Positions 46,600-58,195 of a stretch of DNA of 64,000 nucleotides are shown here, one piece after another. The notes beneath the pieces are model-generated. The model did no database searches and was not told the origin of the DNA. It worked only from the letters and a program-made list of their open reading frames with translations. The DNA is from Fasciola hepatica (taxonomy: Eukaryota; Platyhelminthes; Trematoda; Plagiorchiida; Fasciolidae), in contig CANUEZ040000182.1 of assembly GCA_948099385.1 (NCBI GenBank), positions 21,267,501 through 21,331,500 of the forward strand. The letters are read 5' to 3'. Made by a program: the position numbers and the translations under genes. Positions within the stretch are counted from its first letter, which is position 1. Each line of letters opens with the position of its first letter.

Positions 46600-49242
46600 T
46601 TTCTATTCTGAGCAGGGTGATGACAGTTGGCTCCTCTTTGTCACTTCCGTTTCGGGTCATGGTAGGACGTGGCCAAACCACTGTAGGCAACGTCGGAGGA
46701 GGACAGATGAAAGCCCATCTTTATTTGCACTGTATTGGTGCTTGGTGAAGTTTGTGAAGCGATCACGCCACTCGACTTTGGCCATGTAGCGGGGGCGCCA
46801 GGATTTTCGTGTATTCTAATCTCAACGACCAAGTATCGCAGGATTACTTACGAACCTGTTGGACTGCAGTGCAGTATATGCGTATCTTCTTTTGGAGGCT
46901 CACTACACCGCGAGACCACAATGAACTGCGACGTTGTAGGAAAGCTTTCCTTTCGCGGTCTACGCTAAACCTGACTTCGTCCCTTACCTGACCGTTGGCT
47001 GTATAGTAGAACCTAGGTACTTGAAATGATGCATGTGTTCCCGATTTTCGCTACTTAGGCTCACGGAGTGTGCTGAGCCTCACATAGTCCAGAAGAATTT
47101 CGTTTTTGTAGTGTCTACTCCTAGACCAACCACCCTAGCTTCAAGTACAATAATGTCAGCAACCGGCCGGGAGTCCCGGGATCCTCTCCTAAAATGACCA
47201 CGTCGTTCGAAAGTTCGAGGTTCGTAACCCAAGAGTCGTGGCCGAGTGATATTCCTCGAAAGTAGTTGAGGGAGGGACGCATTACCCAGTAAATGTAGTA
47301 GCTAAATAGTACTGGTGATTGAGTGCATCTTAGGCGGAAACTGGAGTCGATTGAGGACTCTTGAGACTCTTCGCAGCGGGCGCGAAAGCCCACTTGTGTT
47401 GTCATAATGTATGATCTTATCAATCTTATGTACTTTACAGGTATTCCGTCGCTTAGCAGTACGCTCCAGAGGGACAGATTGCCAGAGGAGTCAAACGCCC
47501 CGAATGTGGAGGATTGTCGGACCTTATAGTTGTGTTCTAGGGTTCAGCTAAGCGCGAAGATAAAGTCAACACAACCCCTTCCTCTGGGAAATAACACTAT
47601 TTGAGTAGTGTTCGAGCATCCCCAACAGTAGCAATGCAACAAGGTAGAATGGTCGCAAAAACATTAGCCGCTATATCAATGAGGCTGGTATCCCCGTGGT
47701 TGGCGTAGACTGCCTTGTAGCCACTTCTGATACAGGGGTTAGGATGGAGGTTGATCGGTCTCTGGGAAAAACTTCGATGAACCAGACACGACGGAAGGGC
47801 GTGTATGGTGGGTGCCACAGGAGTGGCAAACAGGATTTGAAGACCTCAGGCGATAAGCCATCCCCTCATGGTCACTTCTTGTTTCTCATGGTCCGAGCAG
47901 TCGAGACGATTTCTGATTCGTTGGTAGGCTACAGGTTGGTTGTATACTGTACTGTGCCGCCTGCTGTGGTCTTGTAGATGGACCGGATGAAGGACGGGAT
48001 GAGCAGCTGACTGAAGTGTTCGGCCCATCTTTGAAGTTTCTAGCAGCAACTCCATATGATATAGCTTCTGTCTTCAAGTATCATGGGAGGAGGTTGCCCC
48101 TCCCTAGAGGAGGAGCGTATGAATAGCCGCTTAAAGTCCTCAACAGCGGTGGCTGCCTCTATCCAGTCTGCAATTTCCGAACATAACATCCACGGTCGCT
48201 CCTCGCTGAGCTTGTGGCTTTGGAGCAAAAGTTATGAAAATCAGGCGATTTGCGGTGTCTCGCGTCCGTAGCCTCAGCTAAGCGGTTGAGGGTTTCCGCA
48301 GAGATTCAGTTTTTCCCACGCCACTTTGTCCTTACTAGCCTTTCAAGGGAGGCGCCGACGATGGACGCTTTTAGCCTCGTTCGTTGCCTATTAGGCTACC
48401 TTCCTCGTCGATCGCTTTTCGTCTGGACTACGTTGCATTTGATGGGGCTTGAAAGTTGTCCGGTTCTTTAAGCTGGGCGGTATCTATTCCGCTGTGCGGT
48501 CAACTTTTTTGTCGTGCTGAGATGTGAAGTTTATTGCGATCGCGTATCGCCGTGTGGATAGCGTCACTGGAGTGTCCCGTTACTCTGTCCCGGTTCCTGA
48601 CAAATTAAACCTAGAGGGAACGCACCGAGATAGAGTCGATTTGGTGCACTGTCCTACGGTAGCCGGAATAGCAGGCCAGCGAGTGACTTTCTGGATGCTG
48701 GGAGCGGGTATTTGTTACCAGCTCTCATCGAGTATCCCTCGGTCGGCAACACTAATCCCAGTTTCCCGAGCTACTACCGATATTCGATCAGAGGACGACC
48801 CACACAAGCAAATAAAAACACCGAATATAGAACTTTTGGCCCAGCCGTGTATTCAGTGTTGGGCCAAAAACAAATGTTCATTGCAACACCATTGACTATA
48901 TACAATTGTGCAACCCAGAAGGTTAAAACAACATGGCGCACTCCAGTGAGGGCGAGTTAAGGATTTTCAGCATAAAGTACAACCGCATGTTATTCAGATT
49001 CAAAGCCGATATCAAACATCTCCAGAAAGCTTGCAAGGCAGATGCAAACTGGCCAAAAGACTCGAATTCCTTGGCCTTGATTTTTAGGAAAAGGTATTTC
49101 CTCAACAGTATTGATGAAAACCAGTCGATTGAGGTCCATCAAAGCGACCAGGCCGTCGCCGTTTTCGCACCGCACTCCGAAGACAAATTTTCCCAGTACT
49201 TGTTGGGCATACTCGTCCGCTGGTCCCGTGTGGGCGTTTCAA
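46600..49242 (-). pseudogene. RTE-4: decayed RTE-type LINE, split by LINE A
   Basis: On the minus strand the start is an endonuclease block at 48990-49240 (VRCENGDGLVALMDLNRLVF; usual N.NG.RL...). The linker at 48040-48228 reads EIADWIEAATAVEDFKRLF and IRSSSREGQPPPMIL. The RT has SLIDIAANVFATIL near 47640, CTQSPVLFSYYIYWVM with GISLGHDSWVTNLELSNDVVIL at 47121-47423 (the ADD motif is degraded), and ends near 46640. The endonuclease is cut at 49242 by the tail of LINE A. Its 5' portion should lie beyond LINE A, but I could not recognise it. Confidence 0.75.
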
Positions 49243-52200
49243 TATAATAATAATGGTATATTTCTTGATCGTGGTCAAGACACATGCACAAGGCATGATC
49301 AGAGAACACAGCAATTCACATTTATGTAGGGTAATCACAATTTAGAAGAATATGGTTTACACAATCGCAGTAATAGAACGATCAGCTTGGACGGTGTTTA
49401 AGTGAGCTAAAGAGAGGACGGTTAGCGCGGCTATTGCGAATCGGTTTCGAATTCGGGTCGGGGACGGTGCGGTTAGCGGGATGGACGTGGGAATGAAGGA
49501 AAAGCGATACTGAAGAAGGGTAAAAGTGCAGTGTTTGCAAGAACCCATAAAGCAACTGGTGTCGGACAGCACTACATGAACAGGGAGTTGATGCAAGAAT
49601 AAAACACAACTTGCCTTATGGATGCCGATAACTGTCTGCGACGGGTCCGGTAGTCCAGAATGGATCACGGCGATCTATGGAATTTTGTGTGCAGTCGATG
49701 AAGATAGGGAGAGAGCGGTGGAGTGAAAGAGATTCAAAGAAGAGCCAGGAAGTGTAAAAGGAGTCGCAGTGTGGCACCAACTGGATATTTGAGGAATCAA
49801 TACCGAGAAATTGGTTGTTACCAAAAGAAGATTAAAAATAGAGGTAACATGGTGTTGTCAAATTGCAGTTGGAAATGCCTGCAGGAAATAGAGAAGATTG
49901 ACCCTCCATTGGATAACTCATTGTGGGGGTTGCCTGTGATACAAATGCAAGTGAGTCGAATGGGATATCCAGATTGGTCTTTCTGTATAGATAATTCCGA
50001 TATTATATAGAAAGCCACATGGAGGCAGGAGCTCTCACCAGGAGTGCAGTGTGCTTTTAAGGAGCGTGAATGGTGGGTGGACACAACTGGGAGTTTCAAC
50101 AAGCCTTCGAGGGAACACTTGGTGACACGCTGCTGATGCAACCAAGCAAGTATGCACAGGTGGCGAAGAGAAAGGAGGACTGCGGTGACTGGGAAAGGCC
50201 AGACCCGATGGAACAGAGGAAGTTGAGTGTAAAAGTGAGATTTTCTGCATACGTGATCAAAGAATAAATAACCAAGTGTTTGGTATTTTGTTTCATAAAG
50301 ACGTTGGTAGCCGTTGATGGCAGGTAGTGCAAGATGAGGGCAGCAGTCAAAAAGGGCTAGGCTGACGAACTAGGGCGAGTGGGTACGGAACGCAACCGCG
50401 AGGGCCAGACTCCAGTTCTGCACGCAGAATGAATTGAATTATTCGTGTGGAGAACAGGAAATGAATGCTGGTGGGTGATGTCAGGAATCCGTCCGGCGGT
50501 CTAGTGGGACTATTATGAGTAGTTGTAATCCTGGTTATGGGATTGTGATCACCGGTTAGCCATGTAAGGTGCTCCATATAAAGTGTCGTCAGGTGTGAGT
50601 GTGGGTTTAACCACGGCCAGTCCGATCGATCAAACCGTTTAGTCCGTTAGGTAATCAAGGGATAACGTCGATCTGGTTGACGGGCTACCCTGGTAACCAC
50701 TGAGTTCTGGAATAGAGGAGAAACGCGGCAGTCTGGAGAATGCTCCAGCTGAGGGTTATGATTAACAGCTTAGCGGAAATTAGAGTGTTAATGCTACTTG
50801 ATGGCCAGTGGGCCGATCTACTAGGGACTAACAGGCGGAGGCTGGTATTTTTTTTTAGGGCGTTTAGTTGATAATGGGAATATTAAGCGCATGTTTAGCC
50901 AGAGTGCAAAATGGTTAGGCTGATAGGTGGTAGAATAGTAAAGGGGCTCAGTTGAGGGTCAAAAATAAAACAGTGGAGGGTGGGGTCAGAAATGGGAAAA
51001 GAGAGGACAGCAGTCAGGTTGTTGACCCGGCTGTAAGTGGGGGCGGAGAAATTATAAAAAGAAAAAGGAACGCACAGGGCTAAGGCGAGGCTTTCTTATG
51101 TGGATGCGAATGTGCTGGTTTTCCATGGGGTAATACGTAATCAGATACATAAGCTAGCTAGGTGGGATGGTGTGCTATCAAACCATGAGCAAATACGGTG
51201 ATCGGTGAGTATTGGTTATTAAAGGGTGGTAATCAGCATGGTAGGACTCGAGTAACGGAGGAGTGCAAGAAAAAGGCGATGAGACCACTGGGTTATAGCC
51301 CGAGACAAGAGAACTAAGTGAAGGTGAGCACCTATCATTAAAGGAACAACAGTTTACTGGTGGAATTAGTGTCAGTAAGAATTTTGGTTTTGTAACTGAG
51401 TCTACATGGTAGCAGACAAATCATCGCTGACTTTGGACAACATTATTAGTGCTTGGGCTCGAGGGGGATAGAAAAAGTAAACTTGTGGGTAATAAATTAT
51501 AAATGTGTAATGATTGCATTCCGACAACCAATACAAGCGAGGCTTTGTCCATAGCTGTTAGGCGTAGGCGTATCAATGCCGGGGTGTCGTCTGAGCAGAG
51601 GTCGCATGATGTAACTATTCAGATCGCGTATCGACTACTGTAATAAACATCAGCAAGCTGGTTGAGGATTTTGCAGGGAACCCAAAAGGGTTGAAGCTGA
51701 GTAAGGCGGGGTCGGCAAGTATACGTGGAGAGCTCGAACGGCGTGCTGTCACCCCAGACTGGTCTAGACAAAAGGAACTGCAGGTTAACTCGAAAGCATG
51801 GGGTTTCCCATATGCAGGGTCGGGTCTAGGCCGTTATCAGAAATCCATCTGTAACGAAGGGGGCAGAGAGCATTAGCCCAAGACCTTCCCAGCCTGAAGT
51901 GGATTTTTTCTTTTTTATTGAGGAGAGGGAGAACAAATTTACGCCGTAGGGTAAACTCCCCTTTTCTCCTTGACCCGCCTTTCTTTACACGTGGCCCAAT
52001 GGGTCCGAGACTGATAGGGATGGCTGTTTCCCCTTATTGTGAGACCGCTACAGACCAGATGTCATAACCTTCAGGGGTGTTGCTGCCACAAGCAGTGAAA
52101 GAAAAAAAAGATAGGATGGAGCAATCACTCAGATAATGGCAGCATTCTTGGGGCTATCACTTAACAGCTTGCTCTTGCCAATAACAGAGTCGGACGGGTT

Positions 52201-53186
52201 CCAATACGTATGCGAGCCATCTGGTGAACGCACCACCGATTTTCATATGCAGGGCAACTTCACTGGCACGACGAAGTTGGTGGAAATGTATCACCACTGG
52301 CCGTGCGGAGGTTGACCGCTAGCTAGTGCAGTGGAAACGGCTGATTAGGACAGACAAACCAACGATTTTCGGTCGAAAGGCGCAAGCTGAAGGTGAGAAC
52401 TGATGAACTGTAAAGATTATAGCATTCAGTATACCAGAAACTGGTAAATAAGGGAGGGAATGGCTTCGGTAGAAAATTGGTTGTAGGTCCGGATGACAAC
52501 TTCCTGATTAGTCGCGGGTGAGTGTAGCTTAGAAAAATAAGGCATTGTATGAGGAGCAGATTGATGGTGGAGAGCTATCACAAAACCCTGAGCCCCAGGC
52601 GTAATAGTGTGTCCAAGTCAGGTGACGTCAAGCGGGTAAGTATTATCTTGATGGAGCTTAGAACTGGATTTATAATTGCGGGCTAGGTATCCGTATGCAA
52701 ATTAAAGTGTAGTATAGCAAGGTCTGATAAGGGGGCGAAGAGTGAGTAGAGGAATGTCAAGAAGCCGGCTATTAATAGCCATGCCGTGGCTATGGGAAAA
52801 AGATGAGAGGATGGGAGGAACTGGAAAATTATTTGATGCCAGATTTAGCAAAACGGATGAAGGTGGAACAGAATTACCGGACTGAGGATAAAACCATTCT
52901 GTAGGAAATCGTAGAACAAAAGAAAGTGAAAGTTACAGAATGGAGAGAGAGGAGAAGAGAAAGAAAATGATGCCATAACTGGGGCTTGAGTCCAGTTAGT
53001 GGGGCACTCCAGAGAAAGTTCAACGACTGTGCCTGTCGGACATTGTCGACGGAGAATTAAAAACGCAAATGGCAGGATCAGATGTGAAACAGAAGTAAAA
53101 CGAATGGGTGAGTAACACGAGTGGGAATCAAGCGCGGCTACGGCCTAAAACATAATGGGGTCCACAAAAAGGGAGGTTGAAAACTA
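49243..53186 (-). repeat. LINE A 3' UTR
   Basis: Unusually long, purine-rich on the plus strand (pyrimidine-rich in the RNA sense). Its end (49243-49370) aligns with the LINE B terminus at 16363-16440: the TAATAATA tail, TATTTCTTGATCGTGGTC / TATTTCTGGACCGTGGTC, then a CATGTGAGCATAATC-like stretch. A block near 50715-50770 resembles 17392-17450 in LINE B. No supported gene lies inside. The plus-strand frames at 49723-50267 are open for up to 95 residues but have no motif. Confidence 0.65.
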
Positions 53187-56006
53187 TTAGAAACCTAATC
53201 CAACTTCAAAAGCTCTTTCTTCACTCATGTACGGATCTAAAAGTTGGATTACAGTTTGTACTGTGAGGTATTTGCTTATGTGGGCCTTAAACGTCTTAGA
53301 TGGCTTTATAGAACGTATTTCATGGGGTAATTTGTTCCATAAAGCTGCATACTTACCCAGGAAAAAGTTAGATCTAAGAGCAGTTCTACAAATGGGAACA
53401 GTAACTGTGTTGTCTCTCAGTCTTAAAGAATACTGTGAGTCCGTTAGGTTTCTGAACTGCGGTGCTGATTCGATGATTCGTTTTACAACAACACCATGAA
53501 AAAATAAGAGGTTCAGCTTCATGCGTCTAAGCCATAGCGGATCTAGTTTCAAATGTTCACAGCGTTGGCTCTAATTGAGTTGAGTGGTAAAGCCGATTAA
53601 CTCTTTTGTCACTAGCCGTTGAACTTTTTCAATAGCCACTCTGTCCCACTGGCGCATGTTAGAGTAGATTATGGAACAGTATTCCAGAAGGGGCCTAACG
53701 TGGGTCTTATATGTGCTGAATTTGCTTTCTGGGAGGCGGAATGTCCTATGAAGCAGGCCTATCAGTCTTCTAGCCTTGGCAATTTGAGTGGTAGTATGTT
53801 CAGAGAAAGTGAAGGTGGCTGAATATCGCAAACCTAAATCTCGTACTAACGGACTGATGGAAATCGGGTGACCGTCAATACTGAACATACCTGGGGGGAC
53901 ATTGCATTTGAACGTAAGAATGTTGCTTTTCTCAGCAGAAAATTTCATTAATGAAGTGGTGCACCAAGAACTAAGAGCTGTTAAATCTTGCCGTATGTCA
54001 TTGATAACTGTACTAAGTTGACTAGAATCAAAACTATACAGGATTTTTATGTCGTCCGCAAAAAGGTAGAGACTGCCATGGCGAACGACACTGAAGACAT
54101 CATTTATGTAAATGAGGAAAAGAAGTGGACCCAAAACGCTGCCTTGTATGACACCACTGGTGACAGGTTTGGGTTTGGAGACGGAACCATTAATCTGAAC
54201 CAACTGATAACGGTCGGAGAAATAAGAATCCAACCAACCGAGTAACGGGTCCATGATGCCATAAGATTTGGTCTGCAATAAGAGCCGAGTGTGTGAGACT
54301 CGGTCGAAAGCCTTCTTCATATCAAGCAGGATAATAATCATGGACATGCCTTTGTCAGCAGCCTCCGTGACTGAGTTCAAGAAATTAACTTGACAAGTAG
54401 AGCACGAACGGTTTTTCAGGAAACCGTGTTGGCCCACATTGAGCAAGTTATTTGTTAAGTGGTGGGTCATTATCTTATTCTTAATGAGCTTCTCCATGAT
54501 TCTGGAGATAATCGGTGTATGATTATTAGGACGATAATTCTCAAGAACATGAACGGAGCCTTTTTTGTGCAAGGGGATAATTGTAGAGGTTTTCCATTGA
54601 TTAGGAAACGAGCTAAATTTCATAGACAGATTAAATAAATTAGATAGAAGGATGGGAATGTCTGGACCCTCCAGAGTATAGGCCACCGGCGGAATGCCGT
54701 CCGGACCTGGGCGGTAAAATGGTTTCTTAGAGACTAGAAGTGGAGAAATATCCCTGGGGTGAAATAAAACTGTGGACAGAGTCTCTCTGGGTAAACATGA
54801 AGAGTGTATTCCAGGAGTGGGAACACTGGCCGTTAGGGCTGAAGTGAAAAATGTGTTGAACGCTTCAGCTATTTCTTCCGGTTTATCCAGATGGGAGTTG
54901 TTAACAGCGATGAAAGGTATAATCTTGCGGGGTTGGGGGTTTCTTCTTCTCATCAACCTACTCAGGATTTCTGTCTTCTTGGGGTGGAACAAAGCTTTTG
55001 ACTCTTGCTGAGTAAGCATCAGTTCAGTTAGTGATTTGATTTTCGCTGACAGTCGGTCCATTTGGATATATACCGAAAATTCCCGGGTTTTGAGTGCAAG
55101 CTGTTGAAGTTTGGAGAGTTTAGATTTCATCCGCGAGAGTCTGTTTGTTCTAGAATTCGTCACTGGTGGCATAGTTGGGGTGATGGTGTTTAAAGACTGA
55201 TTGAGAATAGAATATAGTTGATCTGCTACCACCTGAGGATCGGGCGAAAGAAATGATTTCTCCCAATTTTGAGATGTGATTATGTTTGGAAGGCTGCTCC
55301 AGTGAGCTGAGTGATATGGTCTGGCAGACGGTACGGAGGAAATAACGGTTTTTGGTACAGAGAACGCGCACGAGACGGCCCTGTGGTCACACCTGGGGAA
55401 GCTATCTCCTACAGAGGTTGTTACCTTATTTAGTCCTTGAGAGAACAGAAGATCTAGAGTATTGTTTGCTCTCGTAGGTGACTGAACGTGTTGAGTCCAA
55501 CCACCGAGGTGTGTACAGGTAACGAAATCCTGATAACGTCGTGGGCCAGAGTGTGATGGCCAACGCACTCCTGGAGCGTTGAAATCACCCGCAATCAACT
55601 TGTGATCGATGGGGTAAGTGGAGGCAAAGTGGAAAGCGTCAATAATAGGTACAATATTGTCCCTGGTTGATTCAGGTGATCGATAGATGCATCCAAGCAA
55701 GAGTTCTTGTGACTGCACTTTAACTGTTACCCAGACCGAGTCATCAACCGCGTTGAGGACTGGGTGTTGCATTAACGAAACAGGAAAAGATTCTCTGCAG
55801 TATATTAGACAACCTCCTCCTCGACAATGCATTCTAGAGTTGCTAAAAGCCTTGTAGCCAGATATTGTGAAGTCTAAGTTGGGAGTGCTTGCGTTAAGCC
55901 ACGTTTCCGTGATGAGGATGAAATCGTAGTTAGACACAAGGACCCGGGCACGCAGAAGGTGAATTTTTGCTGGTAGTGAGCGAATATTGATGACGAAAAC
56001 AGACAT
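53187..56006 (-). pseudogene. LINE A ORF2: endonuclease and reverse transcriptase with one amber codon
   Basis: From the first ATG (56006) the frame encodes about 811 residues, then TAG at 53571-53573, then 127 more in-frame residues. The endonuclease has Asn7 (INIRSL), Glu34 (TETWL), AGDFNAPGVRW near residue 146 and CDHRAVS near 213. The RT has PGPDGIPP, LLDMKKAFDRVSHTRLL, GVIQGSVLGPLLFLIYINDV and the catalytic FADDIKIL near 645. The post-amber part has WLRRMKLNLLFFHG and ALWNKLPHEIR, the conserved C-terminal domain. The open frame extends upstream to about 56633 through a Pro/Ser/Thr-rich stretch without ATG, overlapping ORF1. At the amber site related LINEs suggest Tyr. Confidence 0.9.
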
Positions 56007-56491
56007 ACGCGTTGTGCTTCCTTGTACTGTCGCAACAGGCAGTTGTGCGAGAGTTGGGGCTGAAGGAGATAGAGATAGTGGTGGTGCTAGTCCTGGTACA
56101 GATGAGGTGGATGAGATAGTCCTGGGTAGATTACTGTGTGTGTAAGTCAAGGACCAATAGAGGGACGTTTGGTCAGTATCAGAATTACCAGTAAAGATTG
56201 GGGGAGTGCTGGTGGGACAGGTAGTACGATCAAATTCAGTGATTTCTGAGTTTGATTGGGAGCGCGTGGAGTGGCCGGCCGCCGCAGGATCGACCAAGAG
56301 GGCAAGGGGAGCTTCGTCAAGGATGAGTGGAGGAGTCTGAGGCGAAGAACCAGTGTGGAGTGGATGGAAGTTAGAAGTATCGTCTGCAATTATAGAGGCA
56401 GGGCCTCGGTTTGTGGGCGAGATACGAATTGGTGGACTGATGGTTATACCACCATTGGGGAACAGGTGAGGACGAATATGCCGGGATAGAG

Positions 56492-58120
56492 CTATGGTAT
56501 GGGGCCATTTTCCGCCCAGGGTATATGACGAAAAAAATTGGTATTTTGCGTCGGAACTGAGTAGCCGTGGGATGTACCACCGGTTGTTTGGGTAAAGTAG
56601 GAGCCCGATTCGAACGGGTGGTTGATGGTACACTGCCGTGGTCGGATTGAGGTAGGTAAGTTGCTGGGGTACAGGTAGGGGCTGCAGTGGGGTGGGAGGC
56701 TTAAAGGAAGGTCTGGTAACTGAATTCGACCGGGTGAGACATTGAGCGAGTACAGCGAACGCTGTGCGTGGTGTACTGGAAAATGAGGAGGTTCGAATGG
56801 TGGTGACAAAGGTGGTGGTGGTATGAACAGAGGCAAATTTGTAATATGGTGGGGCATCGGTAGATAGGACGAAGGTGACATACGAGTGGTTTGTCGTAAC
56901 ACGTTGGGGTTGGCTACATGGGTCTTTAGATGGTTACTTAGGTGCACAGGTGGAATACTGATGGAGGAACAGGAGAGTTTCTGTGGGTGTGGAGGTGATG
57001 GGGACGGTTGGGTTAAAATTTGTTTAGCGCTTACACGAGGGGCCCCAGGCTGGTTTATGAGGTGAATTGGGGGCGTGGTGATGTCGATGTTGAGATGATC
57101 TAGGCCACGGTATGCGACAGGGGCGGGGGAAGAGGCTGTGGTCGATGTCTTTGGGGACGATGTTGTTGCTGGTTCGTTGGTACGGGGTGATGAGTTGGAA
57201 GCAGTCATTTTCTCGGCTTGCTTGGAAGACAAGCCAATAGCTGAGCGATAGCTATCTTTGAGAGATGATTGTATCGCCTGGCTTTCGGTACGTCCTATAG
57301 GTAATGGTGGAGATTGGGTTGTGATGTGGAGCCGTTTGGATGGGCGCTGAGGAGTTGGCGACGAGCGGGATATATCGAGGTCTACATCCACTGGTGCTGT
57401 ATTGGTCGATGGTGCGCGTGTGAATGTGTCAACTGTGGTGGGTTGTTGAGTGGGGTTGGGCGGCCCTGGATCAGGAGATTGTGACGATGAGGGATTGCCG
57501 ATTACCGACTTCAGGACGTCCCTTTGCAATGGGGTCTTGTCGGCGACAACTTTTATGCTTTTGAATGGAGTGGCTTTGGCGACAGCCTCTCTCTTTCTGA
57601 TGAATTCCGTAGCAATGTTTTCCTCACGGAACTGAAACAGGAGTGGACACATATACCGCTGTGACTTTTTCCTTAGTCGTACGCAGCCACACTCGTGGTG
57701 TGACATACCGCAGGCTAGAAGCAACGATTGTTTAATCGAGGAAAGCGAAAGACGGTCCGGAATATTAAAGACCACAGCATTCTTGGATCTTTTAATTCTT
57801 TGGTGGACTTCAGAAGCAATTGAGTCCAGAAAGCGACCGGCCGTTAGTAAACTTTGGGTGTTCGGGCATTTCGAAGGATCCGCGATAAACGCTAGCGGTG
57901 ACAACGCAGTCAGAGCGTTATCCATGGTACGTATCTGTCCTTCCAAGGATTCCAGGTTTCGTTCTAGTGCCCTAAATTTGATGCCAGCATCACTGTGGAT
58001 ATCAACTAGTGGTACCGAGCAAGGTAACAAAGCTGTGGGGAGTGGGGGGCGTTTAGCTCTCGCGGACTGATGACGGCTTGCCACTCGGCGGTGAAGGCGG
58101 ACGGGAGTCGCTTTAGGCAT
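56492..58120 (-). CDS. LINE A ORF1 protein (542 aa)
   Basis: I chose the ATG at 58120 (MPKATPVRLHRR); the open frame starts at a GTG at 58177. Residues about 20-110 include PCSVPLVDIHSD, a heptad-like stretch (FRALERNLESLEGQIRTMDNAL) that may form a coiled coil, and AGRFLDSIASEVHQRIKRSK. A NAVVFNIPDRLS block, a Cys-containing CGMSHHECGCVRLRKKSQR block and a conserved DKTPLQRDVLKS block follow. This order resembles the RRM-like and C-terminal region of LINE ORF1 proteins. The second half is Pro/Ser/Thr-rich and of low complexity. The likely role is binding LINE RNA. It ends at 56492, overlapping the ORF2 open frame by 142 bp in another frame. LINE E carries the same protein in pieces. Confidence 0.8.
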   Translation of the reverse strand: MPKATPVRLHRRVASRHQSARAKRPPLPTALLPCSVPLVDIHSDAGIKFRALERNLESLEGQIRTMDNALTALSPLAFIADPSKCPNTQSLLTAGRFLDSIASEVHQRIKRSKNAVVFNIPDRLSLSSIKQSLLLACGMSHHECGCVRLRKKSQRYMCPLLFQFREENIATEFIRKREAVAKATPFKSIKVVADKTPLQRDVLKSVIGNPSSSQSPDPGPPNPTQQPTTVDTFTRAPSTNTAPVDVDLDISRSSPTPQRPSKRLHITTQSPPLPIGRTESQAIQSSLKDSYRSAIGLSSKQAEKMTASNSSPRTNEPATTSSPKTSTTASSPAPVAYRGLDHLNIDITTPPIHLINQPGAPRVSAKQILTQPSPSPPHPQKLSCSSISIPPVHLSNHLKTHVANPNVLRQTTRMSPSSYLPMPHHITNLPLFIPPPPLSPPFEPPHFPVHHAQRSLYSLNVSPGRIQLPDLPLSLPPHCSPYLYPSNLPTSIRPRQCTINHPFESGSYFTQTTGGTSHGYSVPTQNTNFFRHIPWAENGPIP

Positions 58121-58195
58121 TCTTTGGAAAAGTATTTTTATAGGACTGGAGTTAGGCTTGCTGATAATGGGGAACACTCAACTACCTTACACTGC

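Noticed and set aside
48933..49247. 104-residue plus-strand open frame as a host gene
   Set aside because: The minus strand of the same stretch encodes a recognisable RTE endonuclease block, so the plus frame is its shadow.
49723..50267. Plus-strand open frames as small genes
   Set aside because: They lie in the LINE A 3' UTR, carry no motif and start at the edge of the purine-rich zone, where stops are rarer in some frames.
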